Positions 1-5,453 of a stretch of DNA of 15,155 nucleotides are shown here, in pieces. The DNA lies in assembly GCA_937896305.1 (NCBI GenBank), contig CALBND010000143.1, positions 1 to 15,155 of the forward strand, written 5' to 3'. Source of the stretch: an uncultured Actinomycetes bacterium. GTDB taxonomy: Bacteria; Actinomycetota; Actinomycetes; S36-B12; UBA5976. The translations under genes and the position numbers were made by a program. Each line of letters opens with the position of its first letter. The first letter of the stretch is position 1. The notes under the pieces were generated by a model. That model was not told where the DNA came from. It searched no databases and saw only the letters and a list, made by a program, of their open reading frames with translations.

Positions 1-1194
1 ATCAACAACAACTTTGCCAATATCTGCTCTACTTGGTACGTCATACATAACATTTAGTAATACTTCTTCCATGATTGCTCTTAAACCTCTTGCTCCAGTG
101 CCACGAAGATGAGCTAATTCAGCAACAGATCTTAATGCATCCGGGGTGATCTCTAATTCAACATTATCTAAGCCAAATAATCTTTCGTATTGACGAACTA
201 AAGCATTTTTAGGTTCAACTAAAACTTGCATTAATGCTTCTTCACTTAACGCCGTCACGCTCGTAATAACTGGAAGTCGCCCAATAAATTCTGGAATCAT
301 TCCAAATTTTAATAAATCTTCTGGCATAACTCGATTAAAAATATCACCTGGATTTGTATTTTCTTCTTCAGAGAAATCTGCAGTGAAACCTAAAGATTTT
401 CTACCAATTCTGGATTCAATTATTTTATCTAACCCAGCAAAAGCTCCGCCTACAATAAATAAAACATTGCTGGTATCAATTTGAATAAATTCTTGATGAG
501 GATGCTTTCTGCCACCTTGCGGAGGAACCGAAGCTGTGGTGCCTTCTAAAATTTTTAGTAAAGCTTGTTGCACCCCTTCGCCACTGACATCGCGAGTGAT
601 TGATGGGTTTTCACTTTTACGGGCAATTTTATCAATTTCGTCAATATAAATAATTCCAGTTTCTGCCTTTTTAACATCGTAATCTGCTGCTTGAATAAGT
701 TTTAATAAAATATTTTCTACATCTTCACCTACATATCCTGCTTCAGTTAAAGCAGTGGCATCAGCAATTGCAAACGGGACATTTAATAATCTAGCTAAGG
801 TTTGGGCTAGCAATGTTTTACCAGATCCTGTTGGGCCTAGTAGTAAAATATTTGATTTTGCTAATTCGACCAAATCATCTTTTGGTCTATCACTTGCTCC
901 TGCTTGCACTCTTTTGTAATGGTTATAAACGGCAACAGATAAAGATTTTTTAGCATGCTCTTGACCAATAACATAGTTATCTAGAAATTGATAAATTTCT
1001 TTTGGTTTTGGTAATTCAACAAAAGGTAAATCGGTTGTTTCTTGTAATTCTTCATCAATTATTTCATTACAGAGTTCAATACATTCATCACAAATATAAA
1101 CACCAGGTCCAGCAATTAATTTTTTAACTTGCTTTTGACCTTTGCCACAAAATGAGCATTTTAATGGATCGGTTCCATCGCCGATTCTAGCCAT
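1..1194 (-). CDS. clpX: ATP-dependent Clp protease ATP-binding subunit ClpX (3' end beyond window)
   Basis: ClpX is the AAA+ unfoldase that recognises tagged substrates and threads them into the ClpP barrel in the cytoplasm. The visible 398 codons are open to the left edge, so an estimated 25-30 C-terminal residues are missing compared with a usual length of about 425. A four-cysteine zinc finger is present (C13, C16, C35, C38), followed by Walker A GPTGSGKT (120-127), the GYVG pore loop (153-156), Walker B IIYIDEID (181-188), the RKH pore loop (229-231) and the sensor-2 motif GARGLR (367-372). The ATG at 1194 has a strong GGAGG Shine-Dalgarno 6-7 bases upstream. The gene is separated from clpP2 by 138 bp holding its own promoter region and a ClgR-like palindrome, so it is probably a separate transcript from clpP1P2. 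Identity is secure. Confidence 0.97.
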   Translation of the reverse strand, partial: MARIGDGTDPLKCSFCGKGQKQVKKLIAGPGVYICDECIELCNEIIDEELQETTDLPFVELPKPKEIYQFLDNYVIGQEHAKKSLSVAVYNHYKRVQAGASDRPKDDLVELAKSNILLLGPTGSGKTLLAQTLARLLNVPFAIADATALTEAGYVGEDVENILLKLIQAADYDVKKAETGIIYIDEIDKIARKSENPSITRDVSGEGVQQALLKILEGTTASVPPQGGRKHPHQEFIQIDTSNVLFIVGGAFAGLDKIIESRIGRKSLGFTADFSEEENTNPGDIFNRVMPEDLLKFGMIPEFIGRLPVITSVTALSEEALMQVLVEPKNALVRQYERLFGLDNVELEITPDALRSVAELAHLRGTGARGLRAIMEEVLLNVMYDVPSRADIGKVVVD

Positions 1195-1229
1195 TTTGCG
1201 CCTCCAGAAAAACTTAAACTATTCACGAT

Positions 1230-1235
1230 ATTTTA
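1230..1235 (-). promoter_or_regulatory. Putative -10 element for clpX
   Basis: Read on the minus strand the bases are TAAAAT, five of six matching TATAAT, about 36 bp upstream of the clpX start codon. No convincing -35 hexamer lies at the usual spacing, which would be normal for an activator-dependent promoter. Identified by eye only. Confidence 0.3.
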
Positions 1236-1293
1236 CAAAACTTTACCCTGACCAACCCACATTTATTGTCTAATTAAGTTCAAATAGGCAACG

Positions 1294-1312
1294 TGTTCAC
1301 CATGGGCGAACA
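1294..1312. promoter_or_regulatory. ClgR-like operator upstream of clpX
   Basis: An interrupted palindrome, on the minus strand TGTTCGCC-CAT-GGTGAACA: 8-base arms with one G/T non-match. It has the form GTTCGC-N5-GTGAAC. The actinobacterial Clp regulator ClgR is reported to bind GTTCGC-N5-GCG (Streptomyces) or WNNWCGCYNANRGCGWWS (Corynebacterium), both quoted from memory; this site fits the second at 17 of 18 positions. It lies about 100 bp upstream of the clpX start, in the gap after clpP2. clgR itself is not in the window. Confidence 0.6.
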
Positions 1313-1332
1313 GTTTTATGAGACTGTGAAAT

Positions 1333-1971
1333 TTATTTACTTGATTTACGAGATGCAATTACCTGATCGATAATTCCATAAGTTTTTGCATCTTCAGCAG
1401 TTAAAATTTTGTCTCGCTCAATGTCTTTTTGAACTTCAGCAATAGCTTTTCCAGAATGTTTAGCTAAAATGCCTTCCATTTCAGAACGCATTCTTAAAAT
1501 TTCATTTGCTTGAATTTCGATATCAGAACCTTGCCCGCCACCTTCTGTGTAAGGTTGGTGAATCAAAATTCTGGCGTGAGGTAGTGCAAATCTTTTTCCA
1601 GGAGATCCAGCAGCCAAAATCAGTGCCGCAGCACTTGCAGCTTGTCCTAAACAAATTGTTTGAATTTGAGGTTTAATAAATTGCATGGTGTCATAAATTG
1701 CAGTCATTGCTGTGTATGAACCACCTGGTGAATTTATGTACATTGAAATATCGCGTTCTGGGTCAAGTGATTCCAAAACCAAAAGTTGAGCCATCACGTC
1801 ATCTGCTGAAGCATCATCAATTTGTACACCTAGAAAAATAATTCTTTCTTCAAATAATTTGGTGTAAGGATTGTGAGTTCTTTCCCCATTTGCAGTTCTT
1901 TCTCTAAATTCTGGCAAGATATAACGCGATTGTGGAGTTAAATTAGAAGCAGAAAAATTAAGGTTTTTCAT
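1333..1971 (-). CDS. clpP2: ATP-dependent Clp protease proteolytic subunit ClpP2
   Basis: A serine peptidase ring subunit of the ClpP1P2 tetradecamer, fed by ClpX or ClpC. At 212 residues it has the usual length. The Ser-His-Asp triad is S113 (GQAAS), H138 (LIHQP) and D187 (ERDKIL), with the canonical 25 and 49 residue spacings. The N-terminus (TPQSRYILPEF, then NPYTKLFEERIIFLGVQ) is typical of the mycobacterial ClpP2 type, which is why it is called P2. Its ATG directly abuts the clpP1 stop (TAAATG, no gap), and a GGAGG lies inside the clpP1 tail about 10 bases upstream, so translation is probably coupled to clpP1. In the best studied relatives the active protease needs both ClpP1 and ClpP2. 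Confidence 0.96.
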   Translation of the reverse strand: MKNLNFSASNLTPQSRYILPEFRERTANGERTHNPYTKLFEERIIFLGVQIDDASADDVMAQLLVLESLDPERDISMYINSPGGSYTAMTAIYDTMQFIKPQIQTICLGQAASAAALILAAGSPGKRFALPHARILIHQPYTEGGGQGSDIEIQANEILRMRSEMEGILAKHSGKAIAEVQKDIERDKILTAEDAKTYGIIDQVIASRKSSK

Positions 1972-2583
1972 TTATCTAGTTCCTCCATGTCCTGTTACAT
2001 CACTTGCAGTTCTAACTACCTTGTCAACAAATCCATATTCTTTAGCTTCATCTGAAGTAAACCAACGATCACGATCAGAATCAGATTCAATTTGATCAGC
2101 ACTTTGGCCTGTGTGCTCTGCAATTAAACGTGCCATTTGTTTTTTAATATGTAGCATTTGTTCTGCTTGAATTTTAATGTCAGATGCTGTTCCACCAATA
2201 CCACCAGATGGTTGATGCATCATGATTCTGGCGTGAGGCAATGCATATCTTTTGCCTTTTGCTCCAGCTGATAATAAGAACTGGCCCATTGATGCTGCCA
2301 ATCCCATTGCCACAGTTGCAACATCGTTTGGAATGTATTGCATGGTGTCATAAATTGCCATACCAGCAGAAATTGATCCGCCTGGTGAATTTATATAAAG
2401 ATAAATATCTTTTTCAGGATCTTCTGCAGCTAAAACCAACATTTGTGCTGTCAAAATATTTGCCACAGAATCTTCAACAGGGGTACCTAAAAATATAATT
2501 CTTTCTTTTAATAATCTTTGAAAAATTTGGTCGTCATAACTTCCTGAACCAGATGGGCTGCGCAATTGCGTATCCTCGTGCAC
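1972..2583 (-). CDS. clpP1: ATP-dependent Clp protease proteolytic subunit ClpP1
   Basis: The partner ring subunit of ClpP2, a cytoplasmic serine peptidase of 203 residues. The triad is S98 (GLAAS), H123 (MMHQP) and D172 (DSDRDRWF), with standard spacings of 25 and 49. The start is GTG at 2583, with GGAG about 9-10 bases upstream; no other start fits the family N-terminus. It is first in a two-gene operon with clpP2, whose start codon abuts its stop codon. The 104 bp between it and tig hold a likely promoter and a second ClgR-like palindrome, so clpP1P2 probably has its own regulated promoter rather than relying on read-through from tig. Confidence 0.96.
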   Translation of the reverse strand: MHEDTQLRSPSGSGSYDDQIFQRLLKERIIFLGTPVEDSVANILTAQMLVLAAEDPEKDIYLYINSPGGSISAGMAIYDTMQYIPNDVATVAMGLAASMGQFLLSAGAKGKRYALPHARIMMHQPSGGIGGTASDIKIQAEQMLHIKKQMARLIAEHTGQSADQIESDSDRDRWFTSDEAKEYGFVDKVVRTASDVTGHGGTR

Positions 2584-2610
2584 TATTTGACTCTCCTATT
2601 TAAGATCTCG

Positions 2611-2616
2611 ATATTA
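2611..2616 (-). promoter_or_regulatory. Putative -10 element for clpP1-clpP2
   Basis: On the minus strand the bases are TAATAT, 27 bp upstream of the clpP1 GTG, predicting a leader of about 20 bases that includes the ribosome binding site. No good -35 is seen. The ClgR-like site is centred about 67 bp upstream of the predicted start point, a position suited to an activator. Confidence 0.4.
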
Positions 2617-2661
2617 CGACTTTAACCTGAAACCCAATTTTCTTCATCTTGGAACCTTGAA

Positions 2662-2680
2662 TGTTCGCTTAGGGTGAAAA
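2662..2680. promoter_or_regulatory. ClgR-like operator upstream of clpP1-clpP2
   Basis: On the plus strand the bases read TGTTCGC-TTAGG-GTGAAAA, i.e. GTTCGC-N5-GTGAA, the same arrangement as upstream of clpX, including the GTG in place of GCG in the weaker half. It fits the recalled Corynebacterium ClgR consensus at 16 of 18 positions. It sits in the short gap between tig and clpP1, about 80 bp from the clpP1 start. Activation of clpP1P2 by ClgR is established in several actinobacteria; binding here is inferred from sequence. Confidence 0.6.
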
Positions 2681-2687
2681 GTTTGAA

Positions 2688-3974
2688 CTATTCGCCTTCA
2701 ACAAAGGGTTTTAAGACACTTGCCACATCCACACTCTTGCCATCAGCGTCAGCAACTTCTGCTTCATTGATCACGAGTGTCAAAGCTTTACTTCTTCTAA
2801 TTTCACCTGCAACCAGGGTTAATTCACCACTTCTCACAAGTGCGTCAGCAAAAGTTTGAGGATCCATTTGATACTGCATAGCATTTTGACTGATCCATCC
2901 ACTGAAATCTGCGTCAGTGACACCAACATTTTCTACTTCAGCAATTTTGTCTAACACAAATTGGGCCTGCATAGATTTTCTGGAGTTAACTTCTACTTCT
3001 TTACGATGATCGTCTTCCCCATGACCATCTTTAAAATGAGCTTCTACTTCAGCGTTAATTGCATTTTCTGGAAGTGGAACTTTTGCCATTAATTCGATTA
3101 AAGCTTCTCTGGCTTTTTCTCTTGCTTGATATGCTTGTTCAATTATTCTGGTTCTACTTACCTTCTCTTCTAAATCTTTCATAAGTTCAGGTAAAGTATC
3201 AAATTCACTTGCCATTTTTGCAAAATCATCATTTGCTTCAGGAAGAATTTTTTCATTCACACTGTTAACTGTTACATCTAAATTAATCGTTTCACCCTTA
3301 AACGGACCTTCGTCAGGTATAAAATCAAAATTAACTTTCTGTTCAGTTTTTGTACCCGTTAATTTTTCATCAGCACCTGGAACTAAACCATCTGATCCAA
3401 TTGTGTAGGCAAGTGCTTGACCTGAGTATTGATTAACTTGTTCTTCACCTTTTTTGCCGGTTATGTCTAGAATTACCACATCATCTTTTTGGGCTGGTCG
3501 TTCAACAGCTGAAAGTGTGGAAAATCTGGAACGAAGATCATCAAATTGTTTTGTGACATCATCACCAATTTCGCGGGCTTTATCTACAACTATCTTTATG
3601 CCCTTATATTTTGGTAATTCAAATTCTGGACGGATGTCAACTTCTGCTGAGAATGATAATTCTTCATTGTCAACTAGTTCCTTAACTTCCACTTCTGGTC
3701 TACCAATTGGAAAATATTCTTTGTCCTTTAAAGCTTCGGCATATGCTTGAGGAACTGCCTCATTAACGGCTTCTTGTAATACGGCTGGTCTGCCCACTCT
3801 TTGATCAATAATTTGAGTTGGAACTTTTCCTTTACGAAATCCTGGAACACTAATTTGTGTAGCAATTTTTTGATAAGCAGCATCTAAGCTGGTTTTAAGT
3901 TCAGCGAATGGAACTTTTACTTCAACTTTAATTCTGGTTGGTGTCAAATTTTCAATTGTGCTGTTTACTTTAAT
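2688..3974 (-). CDS. tig: Trigger factor, ribosome-associated chaperone (apparent ATT start)
   Basis: Trigger factor binds ribosomal protein L23 at the exit tunnel and shields nascent chains. The product is 428 residues if started at ATT 3974. The ribosome-binding signature GFRKGK is at about residues 45-50, an FKBP-type PPIase domain at about 160-245 (GSDGLVPGADEKL), and the rest is the helical chaperone domain. Start choice: the first conventional in-frame start is TTG at 3947, but it has no Shine-Dalgarno and would delete a conserved N-terminus (KVNSTIENL, compare actinobacterial KSAVETL). Upstream there is only ATC ATT AAA in frame, with GGAG (3982-3985) exactly 7 bases before ATT. An AUU start, known for infC in E. 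coli, is therefore the best reading. The gene lies 35 bp downstream of tRNA-Pro on the same strand and may share its transcript. Confidence 0.95.
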   Translation of the reverse strand: MKVNSTIENLTPTRIKVEVKVPFAELKTSLDAAYQKIATQISVPGFRKGKVPTQIIDQRVGRPAVLQEAVNEAVPQAYAEALKDKEYFPIGRPEVEVKELVDNEELSFSAEVDIRPEFELPKYKGIKIVVDKAREIGDDVTKQFDDLRSRFSTLSAVERPAQKDDVVILDITGKKGEEQVNQYSGQALAYTIGSDGLVPGADEKLTGTKTEQKVNFDFIPDEGPFKGETINLDVTVNSVNEKILPEANDDFAKMASEFDTLPELMKDLEEKVSRTRIIEQAYQAREKAREALIELMAKVPLPENAINAEVEAHFKDGHGEDDHRKEVEVNSRKSMQAQFVLDKIAEVENVGVTDADFSGWISQNAMQYQMDPQTFADALVRSGELTLVAGEIRRSKALTLVINEAEVADADGKSVDVASVLKPFVEGE

Positions 3975-3981
3975 GATTTTT

Positions 3982-3985
3982 CTCC
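3982..3985 (-). promoter_or_regulatory. Ribosome binding site that sets the tig start
   Basis: GGAG on the minus strand, 7 bases upstream of ATT 3974-3972 and 34 bases upstream of the TTG at 3947. The spacing is ideal for the ATT and far too long for the TTG, so this site is the main nucleotide evidence for the unusual start codon. Confidence 0.6.
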
Positions 3986-4009
3986 AATGACTCTTTTTTT
4001 TGTTTCTTG

Positions 4010-4082
4010 TCGGGGCGGGGAGATTCGAACTCCCGATCTCCTGCTCCCAAAGCAGGCGCGCTAGCCACTACGCTACGCCCCG
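4010..4082 (-). tRNA. tRNA-Pro(TGG)
   Basis: A full cloverleaf of 73 bases. The acceptor stem CGGGGCG pairs with CGCCCCG, the anticodon stem CCTGC/GCAGG encloses loop TTTGGGA with anticodon TGG at 4047-4049, and the T-loop is TTCGAAT. The first base C is usual for bacterial tRNA-Pro. The 3' CCA is not encoded and must be added. It lies just upstream of tig on the same strand. Confidence 0.96.
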
Positions 4083-4151
4083 CGAGCGCTGTTCAATCGT
4101 AGTTGTTATCAACACCGGACTCTGCTGTGAGGTACAAAAATAGTGAAAACC

Positions 4152-4157
4152 TAAGAT
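4152..4157 (+). promoter_or_regulatory. Putative -10 element for tRNA-Gly
   Basis: TAAGAT lies 16 bp upstream of the mature 5' end of tRNA-Gly, in the 91 bp gap between the two divergent tRNA genes. No clear -35 is present. This gap must also hold the tRNA-Pro promoter, for which TACGAT on the minus strand (4101-4096) is only a weak candidate. Confidence 0.3.
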
Positions 4158-4173
4158 GAACTTGCATTCTTTT

Positions 4174-4248
<75 letters not shown>

Positions 4249-4257
4249 AAGTTAAAA

Positions 4258-4725
4258 TTAACCTTGCGGTGGCATTTTGCCACCTGATTCCATTTCACTT
4301 ATTTGATTTATTCTTCGGATATGGCGTTGATCATTAGAAAATTCAGTAGTAATAAATGCATCTACAATTGCCAGTGCCTCGGTTTCAGGATGCATTCTGG
4401 ACCCAAGTCCTAAAACATTAGCGTTGTTGTGTTCTCGAGCAAGTTGTGCTGTTTCCACACTCCACGCAAGAGCTGCTCTGACTCCATTTATTTTGTTAGC
4501 AGCAATTTGTTCACCATTACCTGAACCACCTAAAACTATTCCCAAAGAATGTGAATCTTTAGCAACAGCTTGCGCTGTTAGAAAACAGAAAACTGGATAG
4601 TCATCTTGTGCGTCATAGGTCAAGGCACCGTGATCTTCTACTATGTGTCCTAAATTAGTTAAATGTTTAGAAATTATTTCTTTTAATTCAAATCCAGCAT
4701 GATCGCAACCTAAATGTATTTTCAT
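4258..4725 (-). CDS. rpiB: Ribose-5-phosphate isomerase B
   Basis: Interconverts ribose 5-phosphate and ribulose 5-phosphate in the non-oxidative pentose phosphate pathway, in the cytoplasm. The 155-residue product has the RpiB/LacAB fold signature: substrate-binding D8-H9 (GCDHAGFEL), then GGSGNGEQIAANK at 66-78, then AREHNNANVLGLGSRM. E72 aligns with the catalytic Glu of the mycobacterial enzyme, while the position of the E. coli catalytic Cys is S68, so this is the actinobacterial Glu-type active site. The ATG at 4725 follows the upstream DsbA-like stop by 11 bp with only a weak AAGA-rich ribosome site, so it is probably co-transcribed with that gene. The last codons form a perfect hairpin (see 4268-4284). 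Confidence 0.95.
   Translation of the reverse strand: MKIHLGCDHAGFELKEIISKHLTNLGHIVEDHGALTYDAQDDYPVFCFLTAQAVAKDSHSLGIVLGGSGNGEQIAANKINGVRAALAWSVETAQLAREHNNANVLGLGSRMHPETEALAIVDAFITTEFSNDQRHIRRINQISEMESGGKMPPQG
4268..4284. terminator. Possible convergent terminator hairpin inside the rpiB 3' end
   Basis: Perfect 7-base inverted repeat GGTGGCA-TTT-TGCCACC, GC-rich for this genome, located within the last codons of rpiB and about 20 bp beyond tRNA-Gly. On the minus strand it is followed by GCAAGGTTAATTTTAAC, a poor but T-containing tract; on the plus strand the tail is weaker. It could stop transcription from either side. The lack of a clean U-run keeps confidence low. Confidence 0.35.
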
Positions 4726-4736
4726 TTAATTTTTTC

Positions 4737-5336
4737 TTAAAACTGTGGTCTAGCTTTTCTAGTTCTTTTAAGTTCATAAAAGTCTGGAAAACTTGCCACA
4801 GCAAATATTCCATTCCACAAATTCAATGCCGCTTCTCCTTTAGGAGCAGAAGTTATTACTGGACCAAAAAAAGCTACATCATTGATGGCGATTATTGGAG
4901 TTCCAACTTCATCTCCCACTAAAGCAAGACCTGCTTTAGTGCTTTCTCGAAGTTGATCATCTAAATCTGTATTTTCGTATTCGTTTATTAATGACTCATC
5001 AAGTTTGGCATTTGCTAAAGCTAAGGCAACTGTTTCTTTTGCCACTGGTTTTGCTCCAGGGTGAAATAGTTCCCCTAAGGCGTTATATAGAGGCAACAAA
5101 ACTTCTGGTCCGTATTTGTTCTTGGCAGAGATTAAAACTCTGACTGGTCCCCAAGTTTTATTAACTCTTTCTCGATATTCAGGATTCAAATCTTTATCTT
5201 CGTTTAAGGCACCTAAACTAAAAATTTCCCATTGAATTTCAATATCTTTCATTTTTGATGCTTCTAAAATCCACCTTGAAGTTACCCAGGCCCAAGGGCA
5301 AGATGGGTCAAACCAAAATTTTACTTTATCGCTCAT
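4737..5336 (-). CDS. DsbA-family oxidoreductase, mycothiol-dependent nitroreductase (Rv2466c) type, CPWA active site
   Basis: The 199 residues match the Rv2466c family of thioredoxin-fold, cytoplasmic DsbA-like proteins that use mycothiol as reductant: FWFDPSCPWAWVTSRWILE at the N-terminus, WGPVRV, GTP..NDVAFFGPV with the cis-Pro region, and a C-terminal ELKRTR. The mycobacterial active site is CPWC; here the codons read TGC CCT TGG GCC, so the resolving cysteine is Ala16 and C13 is the only cysteine in the protein. A monothiol mechanism through a mixed disulfide with mycothiol is inferred. No signal peptide is seen. The ATG at 5336 has an AAGGAAG upstream. It lies immediately upstream of rpiB, as in M. 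tuberculosis, and is divergent from pepN. Confidence 0.88.
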   Translation of the reverse strand: MSDKVKFWFDPSCPWAWVTSRWILEASKMKDIEIQWEIFSLGALNEDKDLNPEYRERVNKTWGPVRVLISAKNKYGPEVLLPLYNALGELFHPGAKPVAKETVALALANAKLDESLINEYENTDLDDQLRESTKAGLALVGDEVGTPIIAINDVAFFGPVITSAPKGEAALNLWNGIFAVASFPDFYELKRTRKARPQF

Positions 5337-5400
5337 TTTTGTTAACTTCCTTCGACTCGTAACAAAATCTTATGCGAAGGACAACCAACTGTGTGCAGGT

Positions 5401-5406
5401 TAGTAT
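5401..5406 (+). promoter_or_regulatory. Putative -10 element for pepN
   Basis: TAGTAT matches the actinobacterial TANNNT -10 pattern and would give a leader of about 40 bases to the pepN start at 5454. No convincing -35. On the other strand TAAGAT (5372-5367) is a comparable candidate for the divergent DsbA-like gene. Confidence 0.35.
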
Positions 5407-5453
5407 AGGGCGTGACAGGATTAAGTTAAATTCTGCATTTGAGTGAGGGAAAC

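Noticed and set aside
1310..1327. Short inverted repeat ACAGT/ACTGT after clpP2 as a terminator
   Set aside because: Only 5 bp with an 8-base loop and no T-run; it also overlaps the ClgR-like site.
3947..3949. TTG at 3945-3947 as the trigger factor start
   Set aside because: No Shine-Dalgarno precedes it and it removes conserved N-terminal residues; the ATT at 3974 explains both, though experimental proof is lacking.
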